Origin: Crocinitomix sp044361315
GTDB taxonomy: Bacteria; Bacteroidota; Bacteroidia; Flavobacteriales_D; Crocinitomicaceae
DNA length: 64,000 bases
Reading direction: 5' to 3'
NCBI GenBank assembly: GCA_044361315.1
Contig: JBIKJA010000005.1
Span: 1-64,000, forward strand
Numbering within the stretch: position 1 is the stretch's first letter; each line of letters begins with the position of its first letter. The position numbers and the translations under genes are program-made. This document shows, in pieces, positions 43,891-52,493 of this stretch. The notes beneath the pieces were generated by a model that did not search any database, was not told the DNA's origin, and saw nothing but the letters and a program-made list of their open reading frames with translations.

Positions 43891-44538
43891 TTAATAGACA
43901 ATTGGATAGACAATTACTTCGAAAGGGTTGGCATACACTGAATCTACTAATGAAAAGCCTGTGGTGACATTGATGTAAACAAAACGAGCATACGTTCCTC
44001 CGGTTGTAGGAAAGGTAATGGTTGTGTCGATCGTTCCATAAATATTGTACGTTATATTTTCAGTGCATCCTTCACAATTTTCTCGGAATGTTTGGGTGAT
44101 CAATTTTAAATGATCGGTATCCTCTCCAAATTCATTTAACAAATCAAACGAAATCCAAGACATCGGATCCATGGTTTGATTGACGATATTTGAACCATCT
44201 GTAGTGTAATTGCTTGAACTGGAATTAAATTCGATAGGGAAATAATTTTCTTTCGTAAATTTAAATTGAAACTCAGAAATCATTTCACGATTAAAAGACA
44301 CGGCATAGTGCCCACTCGCGGAAGATTCTATAGAGGCAGCAGCAGTGAAATTTTCAGAAGTAGTTCCGTTTTTAATCAATTTTTGGTTGACTTTTATAGA
44401 GACACCAGGTAAAGATTCGCCCGCGAAAGATTCCGTAATTTTTCCTTCAAAAACATATTGAATAGGGTCTTTTTTACACGAAAAGGCGAGCATCAAAATC
44501 AAACAAAATTTAAAAAATTCCAAAGATGTCAATTTCAT
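43891..44538 (-). CDS. Lipoprotein with carboxypeptidase-regulatory-like domain
   Basis: I chose the ATG at 44538, giving 215 residues, because it places a 20-residue signal peptide directly before the lipobox LAFSC; a longer version from 44571 adds 11 residues. The mature part begins KKDPIQYVFEGKITE and continues with GESLPGVSIKVN, the pattern of a carboxypeptidase-regulatory (transthyretin-like) domain. The rest is beta-rich. It is probably an outer-membrane lipoprotein of unknown function. It has no operon partner. Confidence 0.75.
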   Translation of the reverse strand: MKLTSLEFFKFCLILMLAFSCKKDPIQYVFEGKITESFAGESLPGVSIKVNQKLIKNGTTSENFTAAASIESSASGHYAVSFNREMISEFQFKFTKENYFPIEFNSSSSNYTTDGSNIVNQTMDPMSWISFDLLNEFGEDTDHLKLITQTFRENCEGCTENITYNIYGTIDTTITFPTTGGTYARFVYINVTTGFSLVDSVYANPFEVIVYPIVY

Positions 44539-44698
44539 AAAAAGCATGTTCGTTAATCTGTTATCTTTCATAAAATCGTAAAATTAAGAAGATTATAAAA
44601 ACAAAACAAGTTTTGTTGATTTTCATGTTAAGCGGTGTTTTTGCATAAATATTGTCTATTCCATCAAAAAAATGCGTTTAAAATGAAAAAATTTACTA

Positions 44699-44830
44699 AT
44701 CTCCAATGCGGTTGAACTAGATAACGAAGCTGTTAGACTGATTAAGTCCATGCCAAAATAGATACCTGGTTTGATAAAAGGAAAACCAGTTCGCGTTAAT
44801 CAAACAGTTCCAATTACATTTTCGCTTTAG
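44699..44830 (+). pseudogene. Decayed C-terminal fragment of a TonB-family protein
   Basis: Read in frame on the + strand, the stretch encodes ELDNEAVRLIKSMPK, then a TAG stop (44759-44761), then IPGLIKGKPVRVNQTVPITF and a final stop. This is the TonB C-terminal consensus, in which SMPKW is normally followed by IPG: the tryptophan codon TGG has become TAG. No N-terminal part, membrane helix or start codon is present. It is a relic of an energy transducer gene and accounts for part of the 300-base gap. Confidence 0.78.
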
Positions 44831-44872
44831 ATAATTTTTGATCTTTTTATAGGGTTTATTGCTTACACGCTG

Positions 44873-45616
44873 TTAAAGGCTGTTTAATTTTATTGCAAAT
44901 GGGAAATTCAAGTTTTCTTCTTTATCATTTGTCGTTACAATTTGTGGATTCTGATCAAAATTTGATTTGAATTTCAAATACTGATGAGCTAAATCATTCG
45001 CGCCATTTATAGATAATACGCTTTCATGATTTTTGTTCTCATACCATTCCAGAGATGTTTTTAGCAATGAATAAGTATAGTCGCCTCCTAATTCTGTATC
45101 ATTACTTATTTCTCCAACAGAGCAAGCGTAAGCTATAGAAATACCATTTGTACTTTCAGAAATTATTTGCATGTATTTTTCACTGGAATTTGGTTGATTT
45201 AAAGTTGATTTAAAGGATAAATATTCAGGTCCTGAGAAACTTGAGTATTCTTCAACTAAGGATTTTCTACAACTATCAATAATTATTAGTGCTTTAGGTG
45301 CTTTTATAATCGAAATTAGTTGAGACACAGAAAGTGATTCGGAGTCGTTTATTGCTATATTCGTTTCATTTAAGTCATGATTACCATGGCCGGAGAAATA
45401 CACTAGTAAAAATTCAGTATTCGTGCTTTGGAATAATTCGATCAAATTTTCAGATGGACATTTAAATAGTCCTGCAATTTCATTATCCTCCCAAGAACCA
45501 CCAATAGGTGATTTTAAAAAACTTACAAAGTGATGTAAGTCGGCATCAACACCCTTTAAATAATTAAAAGAATTCTTTGGTCCTGGGGAACCTATCATTA
45601 TTGCTTTTCTAGTCAT
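44873..45616 (-). CDS. Caspase-like (peptidase C14) protein
   Basis: The protein has 247 residues from the ATG at 45616; a TTG at 45649 would extend it by 11. The fold begins TRKAIMIGSPG. The catalytic dyad is clear: His77 in LLVYFSGHGNHD and Cys116 in LIIIDSCRKS, each after a hydrophobic strand as in metacaspases and caspases. There is no signal peptide, membrane helix or fused sensor domain. Bacterial members range from housekeeping proteases to death effectors in defence systems; which applies is unknown. It lies 36 bases behind trmD on the same strand, so it may be the last gene of that run. Confidence 0.83.
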   Translation of the reverse strand: MTRKAIMIGSPGPKNSFNYLKGVDADLHHFVSFLKSPIGGSWEDNEIAGLFKCPSENLIELFQSTNTEFLLVYFSGHGNHDLNETNIAINDSESLSVSQLISIIKAPKALIIIDSCRKSLVEEYSSFSGPEYLSFKSTLNQPNSSEKYMQIISESTNGISIAYACSVGEISNDTELGGDYTYSLLKTSLEWYENKNHESVLSINGANDLAHQYLKFKSNFDQNPQIVTTNDKEENLNFPFAIKLNSL

Positions 45617-45652
45617 ATTTAAATTGCGTTCAACAGGAAATAAATGCAAATC

Positions 45653-46327
45653 CTAATCTAATAAATCTGGCCTTCGTTCTTTTGTGCGACGTAAACTTTC
45701 TTCGTAACGCCATTCTTCAATTTTGATTGGATGTCCTGAAAGTAAAACTTCTGGTACCACATGCCCCTTATATTCTTCAGGACGCGTATAAACAGGCGGA
45801 GCCAACAAACCATCTTGAAATGAATCGGTTAGGGCAGAGGTTTCATCATTTAAGACACCCGGTAATAAACGTACTACGGCATCTACCAATACGGCTGCAC
45901 CAAGTTCACCTCCTGATAATACATACGATCCAATAGAAATTTCTTTGGTGATAAATAGATCTCTAATTCGTTGATCTACACCTTTATAATGTCCACAAAG
46001 AATTAAAATATTTTGACTTAAAGAAAGGGTGTTGCAGGTAGATTGTTCTAATAAATCTCCATCCGGGGTCATATAAATTAATTCATCATATCTGCGTTCG
46101 GAAGTTAATTTTTCGATACAATCCGCAATGGGTTGAATCGTCATCACCATTCCTGCGCCGCCGCCGTATTGATAATCATCCACACTTTTTTGACGATGGG
46201 TCGAATAGTCACGGATATTATGAACGTGTATTTCGACACAGCCTTTTTCTTGCGCACGCTTCATAATCGAATCATTGAGCGGACTTTCTAATAATTGCGG
46301 TAAAATGGTAAGAATATCAATTCGCAT
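45653..46327 (-). CDS. trmD: tRNA (guanine-37-N1)-methyltransferase
   Basis: The protein has 224 residues. The knot motifs are all present: GGGAGMVM, ILCGHYKGVDQR and SYVLSGGELGAAVLVDAV, the last being the SAM-binding trefoil-knot loop. It methylates G37 next to the anticodon to prevent frameshifts and is usually essential. It sits 9 bases downstream of menA, not with rpsP/rimM/rplS as in many bacteria. A -7 box lies only 4 bases in front of the ATG. Confidence 0.96.
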   Translation of the reverse strand: MRIDILTILPQLLESPLNDSIMKRAQEKGCVEIHVHNIRDYSTHRQKSVDDYQYGGGAGMVMTIQPIADCIEKLTSERRYDELIYMTPDGDLLEQSTCNTLSLSQNILILCGHYKGVDQRIRDLFITKEISIGSYVLSGGELGAAVLVDAVVRLLPGVLNDETSALTDSFQDGLLAPPVYTRPEEYKGHVVPEVLLSGHPIKIEEWRYEESLRRTKERRPDLLD

Positions 46328-46331
46328 AAAA

Positions 46332-46339
46332 CAAAATTA
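46332..46339 (-). promoter_or_regulatory. -7 box 4 bases before the trmD start codon
   Basis: TAATTTTG on the minus strand matches TAnnTTTG; it overlaps the stop codon of menA. Transcription from it would begin at about the ATG, giving a leaderless message in addition to read-through from menA. Confidence 0.4.
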
Positions 46340-47275
46340 AGCATATATGCAGATTAAGGTCACAAAAAACAGCAAGGAAAATAAAAATGTCGACAGAGCG
46401 ATCACTTTCAATTCGGGGTCAAAATCTTTGGGATTAACTATTTTATAGACTCTTTTTAAATGGAACAAGTGGATGAGTAAAATTGGAAGAATAAAAACAC
46501 AAAGCCAAATCAAATCATTTTGAATGGAATGAAAAATTAATGGCAAAGGAAATACCAAATAAGCCACGGCAAAAATAGAATAATGATAACGCTTGGCATT
46601 TTTCAGCCCCAATTTTACGACAATGGTATTTTTTCTAACTTTTTCATCATTCACACGATCGCGCATATTGTTGAGATTCAAAACAGCAACACTAAAACAT
46701 CCCATCGCAGTTGCTGGCAGAAATAAAATCCAATTAAACGTATGTGTTTGCAGAAAATAGGTTCCATAAACACCCACAAGACCAAAAAATATAAAAACAA
46801 AGACATCGCCCAAACCAGAATATCCATAGGCTTTTTTCCCCATAGTATATTTTATGGCTGCGCCAATTGCTGCGATGCCTAAAATAAAGAACCCAAAAAA
46901 TAACCAATTAATTTTAAAATCAAAGGAAACCAATAAAAGCAAGATTCCAGTAATCAAGGTGAGTAGCGTGGTGATTACAATTGCACGAAACATGGCTTTT
47001 GGTGAAATTTCACCACTTTGAATTGCGCGTGCTGGACCAATTCGTTCAGCATTATCTGCCCCTTTTTTCGAATCGCCATAATCATTCGCCAAATTGGAAA
47101 GAATTTGAAGTAATAAGGTGGTGAGTAAGGTTAATCCAAAAATCCACCAAACGTGCACGTTTTGAGCGTGTTTTTTGTCAAAAATGGGCCAAATTGCCAA
47201 AGCACTTCCCATTAAAATCGTACTAAATGAAAGCGGAAGTGTACGCAATCGAAAAGCTTTAATCCAATTTTTCAT
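46337..47275 (-). CDS. menA: 1,4-dihydroxy-2-naphthoate polyprenyltransferase
   Basis: The protein has 312 residues from the ATG at 47275, 7 bases after the rarA stop; the longer frame from a TTG at 47317 would overlap rarA. It is a UbiA-family enzyme with eight to nine helices. The two Asp-rich motifs are NLANDYGDSKKGADN and NNMRDRVNDEKVRKN, and the N-terminus AFRLRTLPLSFS is typical for MenA. It joins the prenyl tail to dihydroxynaphthoate in menaquinone synthesis at the inner membrane. No other men genes are in the window. Confidence 0.93.
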   Translation of the reverse strand: MKNWIKAFRLRTLPLSFSTILMGSALAIWPIFDKKHAQNVHVWWIFGLTLLTTLLLQILSNLANDYGDSKKGADNAERIGPARAIQSGEISPKAMFRAIVITTLLTLITGILLLLVSFDFKINWLFFGFFILGIAAIGAAIKYTMGKKAYGYSGLGDVFVFIFFGLVGVYGTYFLQTHTFNWILFLPATAMGCFSVAVLNLNNMRDRVNDEKVRKNTIVVKLGLKNAKRYHYSIFAVAYLVFPLPLIFHSIQNDLIWLCVFILPILLIHLFHLKRVYKIVNPKDFDPELKVIALSTFLFSLLFFVTLICIYA

Positions 47276-47282
47276 TTTTGTA

Positions 47283-48563
47283 TCATTTGCTGTATTTATC
47301 ACCCCAATTTGTGACAATTAATTGCCAAATTTCTTGTTCTCGTTGCGAACTACCCGGTGAAAAGAAGTTTAATCCACTTAAATTTTCGGGCAAAAATTCT
47401 TGTTGAACAAAATTGCCTTCGTAATTATGGGCATATTTATAATCGTCCCCATAACCGAGGTCTTTCATTAATTTTGTAGGTGCGTTTCGGAGGTGCAAAG
47501 GAACACTTAAATTACCTGTTTCTTTCACAACATCCTGCGCTTTATTAATTGCCATGTAAGAGGCATTCCCTTTTGGTGATGTCGCTAAATAAATCGCACA
47601 TTGCGCTAAAACAATTCGCCCTTCAGGCCAACCGATTTTGTGAATGGCATCAAAGGTATTATTGGCGATAATCAAGGCGTTTGTATTGGCCAAACCAATA
47701 TCTTCAGCCGCCGAAATAATTAACCTTCGGGCAATAAATTTAGGATCTTCTCCACCTTCAATCATCCGCGCCAACCAGTAAATTGCACCGTTTGGATCAC
47801 TGCCTCGAATTGACTTAATAAATGCAGAAATAATATCGTAGTGCATTTCTCCATCTTTATCATAATTCGCAATATTGGCTTGAATTATTTCAGTAACGAG
47901 TTGATTGGTAATAAACAGTTCAGATGGATTACCAGCTTGCTCGATGACCAATTCGAGCGCATTTAATAATTTCCGCGCATCACCGCCAGAAATTTGTATC
48001 AATGCACCTGTTTCGACAAGGCGAATGTTTTTTGTTTTTAGATAGACGTCTCTTTTTAAGGCTCGTTCCATCAAGGCAATCAATTCCGTGGCCGAATGAT
48101 TTTGTAAAACATACACTTGACAACGAGATAATAAGGCTGAAATCACTTCAAATGATGGATTTTCCGTTGTTGCGCCGATTAACGTTACAATTCCCTTTTC
48201 AACAGCTCCTAACAACGAATCCTGTTGCGATTTACTAAATCGATGAATCTCATCAATAAATAAAATCGCGTTTTGACTGCCAAATAAACCGCCGCTATCC
48301 GCTTTAGTTATGATTTCACGAATATCTTTTACCCCCGAATTAATTGCACTCAAAGAATAAAAAGGACGTTTTGCTGAATTAGCAATGATTTGAGCTAATG
48401 TCGTTTTTCCAACGCCTGGTGGTCCCCATAAAATCATGGAAGGAATATGTCCTGATTCGATGGATTTTCTCAAACCTGAATTTTCTCCAAGAATATGTGT
48501 TTGCCCCATATAATCCTGAAGCGTTTTTGGGCGCATTCTTTCGGCTAGTGGCGTCGTACTCAT
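47283..48563 (-). CDS. rarA: Replication-associated recombination protein A
   Basis: The protein has 426 residues. The AAA domain carries Walker A GPPGVGKTT and Walker B AILFIDEIHRF, with sensor 1 at LIGATTENP. The MgsA C-terminal part is recognisable by DPNGAIYWLARMIEGGEDP and LHLRNAPTKLMK. It acts at stalled replication forks. The gene lies 15 bases behind the acyltransferase gene and 7 before menA, in a closely packed run. Confidence 0.95.
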   Translation of the reverse strand: MSTTPLAERMRPKTLQDYMGQTHILGENSGLRKSIESGHIPSMILWGPPGVGKTTLAQIIANSAKRPFYSLSAINSGVKDIREIITKADSGGLFGSQNAILFIDEIHRFSKSQQDSLLGAVEKGIVTLIGATTENPSFEVISALLSRCQVYVLQNHSATELIALMERALKRDVYLKTKNIRLVETGALIQISGGDARKLLNALELVIEQAGNPSELFITNQLVTEIIQANIANYDKDGEMHYDIISAFIKSIRGSDPNGAIYWLARMIEGGEDPKFIARRLIISAAEDIGLANTNALIIANNTFDAIHKIGWPEGRIVLAQCAIYLATSPKGNASYMAINKAQDVVKETGNLSVPLHLRNAPTKLMKDLGYGDDYKYAHNYEGNFVQQEFLPENLSGLNFFSPGSSQREQEIWQLIVTNWGDKYSK

Positions 48564-48578
48564 TCGTAGAAATTTATT

Positions 48579-49460
48579 TTAAGCGGACACTGGTCGTTTA
48601 TGTTTCCAACGTTTGTGAGACCATAACCAAAATTCTGGTTTTTCACGAATTAATTTTTCTAAGAGGGTCGAGTAAATATCTGTAATTTCTCCATCTTTCA
48701 TATCTCGCGGATTTTCTGCGATTAATGAAAATTCAACCTCGTAATAGCCACGTTTGATTTTTTTTGAATGCCCAAAAAGCACACAATAATCATATTTTCT
48801 AGCCAATTTCTCAGCCCCGTTGTTCCAACCGGTTTCTTGATTTAAAAATAAATTCCAATGTGCAGAAGCTAGGTTTGAAGGTGATTGGTCGTTCACGATC
48901 ACCACCATTCTATTTTCGATGGAAGGTTGGCTGAAAAACGGAATAATGTTGCGGGTACTAATTAATTTCATGCCATCGCGCGTACGAGATTTATACAATA
49001 TCTTATCGTAAAATGTATTTTTTAAGGGCTGATAAATTGAATAGACCGAGTAAGGAGTTAATTTTGGTAAACTCAAGGAATAAAATTCCCAATTATTATA
49101 ATGTCCACACGTCACAATAATATTTTTATTCGCTTCTTGATATTTTTCGATCAATTCTGGATTTTTAATCGATGTTCTTTTCAAAACTTCTTTACTCGAA
49201 ATGCTTACCGATTTAATGCTCTCAAAAATAAAGTCTACGAAGTGTTTGTAAAAACCTTTTTCAATTCGAATTAATTCTGCTCTTGATTTTTCTGGAAATA
49301 CAGTCACTAGATTCTCTCTAACCACCTTTCTTCGGTAACGAACAAAGTTGTAAGCTAAAAAATATACAATCATCGAAAAGAAATACAAGACCCCTAAAGG
49401 TAAGTACGAAAGTGGTTTCAGAATGAGGTAAAACAATATTCGGTCAGCAATTTTTATCAT
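48579..49460 (-). CDS. Lauroyl/lysophospholipid acyltransferase (LpxL-like)
   Basis: The protein has 293 residues. A membrane-anchoring helix lies at the N-terminus (LSYLPLGVLYFFSMIVYFLAYN). The catalytic His-x4-Glu motif is seen as GHYNNWE, followed by SIYQPLKNTFYD and a later VNDQSPS motif, as in LpxL/HtrB. Enzymes of this family add secondary acyl chains to lipid A at the inner membrane. It leads the minus-strand run rarA-menA-trmD-caspase and has a -7 box 20 bases upstream. Confidence 0.87.
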   Translation of the reverse strand: MIKIADRILFYLILKPLSYLPLGVLYFFSMIVYFLAYNFVRYRRKVVRENLVTVFPEKSRAELIRIEKGFYKHFVDFIFESIKSVSISSKEVLKRTSIKNPELIEKYQEANKNIIVTCGHYNNWEFYSLSLPKLTPYSVYSIYQPLKNTFYDKILYKSRTRDGMKLISTRNIIPFFSQPSIENRMVVIVNDQSPSNLASAHWNLFLNQETGWNNGAEKLARKYDYCVLFGHSKKIKRGYYEVEFSLIAENPRDMKDGEITDIYSTLLEKLIREKPEFWLWSHKRWKHKRPVSA

Positions 49461-49480
49461 TCACAATGAAAAATAGGATG

Positions 49481-49488
49481 CAAAGTTA
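49481..49488 (-). promoter_or_regulatory. Bacteroidota -7 box for the LPLAT-rarA-menA-trmD run
   Basis: TAACTTTG on the minus strand matches TAnnTTTG, 20 bases upstream of the first ATG of a run of five same-strand genes with gaps of 15, 7, 9 and 36 bases. Confidence 0.55.
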
Positions 49489-49611
49489 AAAGGATCATGT
49501 AATTCCCACGCATAAAAGAACTCTTTTTATTCGAATAAATTGTGCAATCACACAATAATATGTGATTTAAATCTGTTGAAATGCGTAATTTTACATTTAA
49601 AATAGTTTAAA

Positions 49612-51711
49612 ATGTACTTACGCATTGCGCTTTGTTTCTTTTTTTTAAGTACAGCTGTCTTCGCTGGAAAACTGGAGAAGGGCTTTCAAGCCATGGATAT
49701 TTATAATTATTTTGAAGCTAAGAACCTCTTTGAGAAAGTGTTAAAAAAAGAATACGTCGGCGCTTCGTATGGATTGAGTTTGATTTATTTTAGAAGCGAC
49801 AATCCATTTTTCAATTTAGATAGTGCCAGAAACAAAATAGTAGCGGCATGTGCAAATTATCATTCGCTTCCTTTAAAAAAGAAAATCTATTATAATTCGC
49901 TGAAAATAGATAGTTTAAGTTTATACGAACATCGTGAAATAGTTGGTAATGAATTATTTGAAAGGGCTAAGCTAAACCATACCGTGAAGGGCTATGAAAA
50001 ATTTTTAACGGATAATCCTTGGAGTAAAAATGTAGATTCGGTCATCCATTTAAGAGATCATTTGGCCTTTCAAGAGGCAACCACAGCAAATACATCTCAA
50101 GCTTTTGCCTCATTCTTGAATTCCTATCCTAATTCTGTGCTCAAAGAAGACGCTCAAGCTGCCTTAGATCGATTAACTTATCTCGAACGAACACAAACCA
50201 ATAATTTCATCGATTACGTCTCTTTTGTGAAAGATTTTCCAACTAGTCCGTATCGTTCCGATGCAGAGGATCAAATATTTGAAATTTATACAAAAACCAA
50301 TAGCCTCGAATCTTATAAAAACTTTATCGCAACATATCCAGAAAATAGAAATGTTTTGCTAGCTTGGAAAAAGATGTTTAGTACGTATTTACAAGATGAT
50401 TATTCCATTGCCAGCATTCAAGCATTTCAAGCCGAATTTAAAGATTATCCCTTTCAGGATGAATTAGAAGAACAATTGAACCAAATGAACAATCTATTGT
50501 ATCCCATTAAAGTGAGAAATAAATGGGGATATATCAATGCCAATGCGGATACTTATATCAAGCCAATGTATGACATGGCAGAACAATTTTATGAAGGATT
50601 GGCAATTGTTGGGATTGATGGTAAGTATGGTTTTATTAATAAAATGGGTGAATTAATCATTGACGCTATTTTTGATGATGCTTACCAGATTAATGAAGGA
50701 CATGCAGTAGTTCAAATTAATGAAAAATGGGGACTAATTAATCGAAATGGTGAATTTGTTATTGCACCTGCTTATGAAGATCTAGGGAATTTATCTGAAG
50801 GCAAATGTTATTATTTGGAAGGCGATTTATATGGCTATTTTGATCGTAAGGGAATGGTCCGTTTAAAACCAAAATACTCCAATGCCACCAATTTCTCCAA
50901 TAACCGGGCAGTGGTAAGCAGCCAAGGATTTTATGGTTTGATTGATGAATTTGGTACGACTTACATTCCTTACAAATTTGAGCGTTTGGTTAAATTTAAT
51001 GAAGATGTTTATGCCGGTCAGTTTGATGGATTGTGGGGACTGGTAAAAGAAAATGGTGACACCATTGTACCTTTTATTTATGATTATATCGGAGAAATTT
51101 CAAACAACCGAGCGATTGTGGAAAAAGATGACATGTTTAATTTCATCAACGCACAAGGAAAGTTAGTGCTTGTTGAGTGGATTGACGTCTATCCAGAATA
51201 TCGTCAATTGGCTAAATTCAGCAATAATTATGCGCGAATTGAATATGATGACGGAGAAAATTTAATTGATGTGAATGGAAAAAAATTGTATGCAGCGAAC
51301 AAGGAAGAAATTGGGGTGTATGGCGGTTTAATTGCTTTTCGAAAAGGAGAGAAATGGGGATATGTTAATAAGGCTGGAACCATAGTAATTCCTTTGAATT
51401 TTACTAGTGCAGAATCATTTAAGGCGAAACTTGCAAAAGCGGGCGGTGCGCCTTTAGTTGGAATAGTCAATACAAAAGGCGAATATGTAATTGATCCTTT
51501 TTTTGAATCAATCGAATTTTTTAATGACACCATTTTGATTACAAAAAGTAGGGGAGATTATGGGATCTTGCTCACAAATGGCGATACATTGCTTAATTTT
51601 GAATACCTTTCCATCGTTCCTTACAATAAAGATGTCTTGAAACTTCAAACAAAAGAGGCCGTATTCTATTACCAAGTGCAACAAAATAAATTTATACGAA
51701 AAGAAGAGTAG
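49612..51711 (+). CDS. WG-repeat protein with N-terminal helical repeat region
   Basis: The protein has 699 residues, with a signal peptide ending TAVFAGK. Residues about 20-300 are helical and TPR-like. From about residue 298 onward come eight or more WG repeats, each about 45 residues with the pattern KWGYINxxG...IxPxYDxxxxFxEGxAxV (for example KYGFINKMGELIIDAIFDDA, KWGLINRNGEFVIAPAYEDL). WG repeats form propeller-like surfaces in secreted proteins; the partner is unknown. The stop overlaps the GTG start of the TonB-like gene by one base, so the two are coupled. Confidence 0.88.
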   Translation: MYLRIALCFFFLSTAVFAGKLEKGFQAMDIYNYFEAKNLFEKVLKKEYVGASYGLSLIYFRSDNPFFNLDSARNKIVAACANYHSLPLKKKIYYNSLKIDSLSLYEHREIVGNELFERAKLNHTVKGYEKFLTDNPWSKNVDSVIHLRDHLAFQEATTANTSQAFASFLNSYPNSVLKEDAQAALDRLTYLERTQTNNFIDYVSFVKDFPTSPYRSDAEDQIFEIYTKTNSLESYKNFIATYPENRNVLLAWKKMFSTYLQDDYSIASIQAFQAEFKDYPFQDELEEQLNQMNNLLYPIKVRNKWGYINANADTYIKPMYDMAEQFYEGLAIVGIDGKYGFINKMGELIIDAIFDDAYQINEGHAVVQINEKWGLINRNGEFVIAPAYEDLGNLSEGKCYYLEGDLYGYFDRKGMVRLKPKYSNATNFSNNRAVVSSQGFYGLIDEFGTTYIPYKFERLVKFNEDVYAGQFDGLWGLVKENGDTIVPFIYDYIGEISNNRAIVEKDDMFNFINAQGKLVLVEWIDVYPEYRQLAKFSNNYARIEYDDGENLIDVNGKKLYAANKEEIGVYGGLIAFRKGEKWGYVNKAGTIVIPLNFTSAESFKAKLAKAGGAPLVGIVNTKGEYVIDPFFESIEFFNDTILITKSRGDYGILLTNGDTLLNFEYLSIVPYNKDVLKLQTKEAVFYYQVQQNKFIRKEE

Positions 51712-52493
51712 TGCAGCGAATATTAGAAAATATTGAACGGTATAAATATGCGATCATTGGAACAATTGTTTTCCATGTCATCTTCTTTATGTCAACGAAT
51801 TTTGTGACGTTAAACCGTACTTATCTAGGGAATTCGGATGTAGAAGAAATTACTGAAATCACCATCGAGCCAGAAGAAATTGAATTAGACGCAGAAATGT
51901 TGGAAATGTTGAATTTGCAAAACATGCAAAACAACGAGCCTATTTCCAATTTCATGAACGATGAAAATGACAAACGGGAGCGATCGTACGAAAATTTTTC
52001 TGAACAAGAACTAGAGCAACAAGTTTTAGAAGAAGCGAAGGCGCTCGAAAAGGAATACACAGAATATTGGGCGAGCACCCACGATAATTCGAATAATATG
52101 AGTTCTTCCGATCAAACGAAGGAAAAAATCGAGCCAGTAGATAAAAAACAACCACAAACCACTGATAAATTAAATCCGAACGGTGATAAATCGGCTGAAA
52201 ATGCTTTTGCAGGACAAACAATGGGTTCATTTAATTTAAAAGGTCGTAAGGCCACCGCGTTTAAAATTCCTGGATATACTTGTAATGGCGCAGGAACAGT
52301 TGTAATAGATATTAAAGTAGATAAAAATGGCGAGGTAAAAATGGCAACCTATAATCCAGCCCTTTCTAAAAATGCCAATCCGTGCATGATCGAAAAGTCA
52401 GAAAGATACGCTCGGATGGCACATTTTGATTACAATGCTACAGCACCAGCTTTGGCAACTGGAACAATTACTTACCGATTTGTGGCACAATGA
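51711..52493 (+). CDS. TonB-like transmembrane protein
   Basis: The protein has 260 residues from a GTG that shares its first base with the previous stop codon. One N-terminal helix (YAIIGTIVFHVIFFM) is followed by an acidic, Glu/Gln-rich periplasmic stretch, a Lys/Pro-rich linker, and a C-terminal domain from about residue 175 (TCNGAGTVVIDIKVDKNGEV) with the beta-alpha-beta look of TonB. It lacks the usual YP motif, so it may be a divergent TonB working with an unidentified ExbBD, perhaps for the WG-repeat protein. It overlaps the AAC(3)-like gene by 4 bases. Confidence 0.72.
   Translation: MQRILENIERYKYAIIGTIVFHVIFFMSTNFVTLNRTYLGNSDVEEITEITIEPEEIELDAEMLEMLNLQNMQNNEPISNFMNDENDKRERSYENFSEQELEQQVLEEAKALEKEYTEYWASTHDNSNNMSSSDQTKEKIEPVDKKQPQTTDKLNPNGDKSAENAFAGQTMGSFNLKGRKATAFKIPGYTCNGAGTVVIDIKVDKNGEVKMATYNPALSKNANPCMIEKSERYARMAHFDYNATAPALATGTITYRFVAQ

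Noticed and set aside
44873..45616. Caspase-like gene as part of a defence island
   Set aside because: No CBASS, Avs, CRISPR or gasdermin-like gene lies within reach; the neighbours are core genes, so a defence role is not claimed.
45617..45649. TTG start giving an 11-residue longer caspase-like protein
   Set aside because: The ATG at 45616 gives the usual start of the fold (TRKAIMIGSPG).
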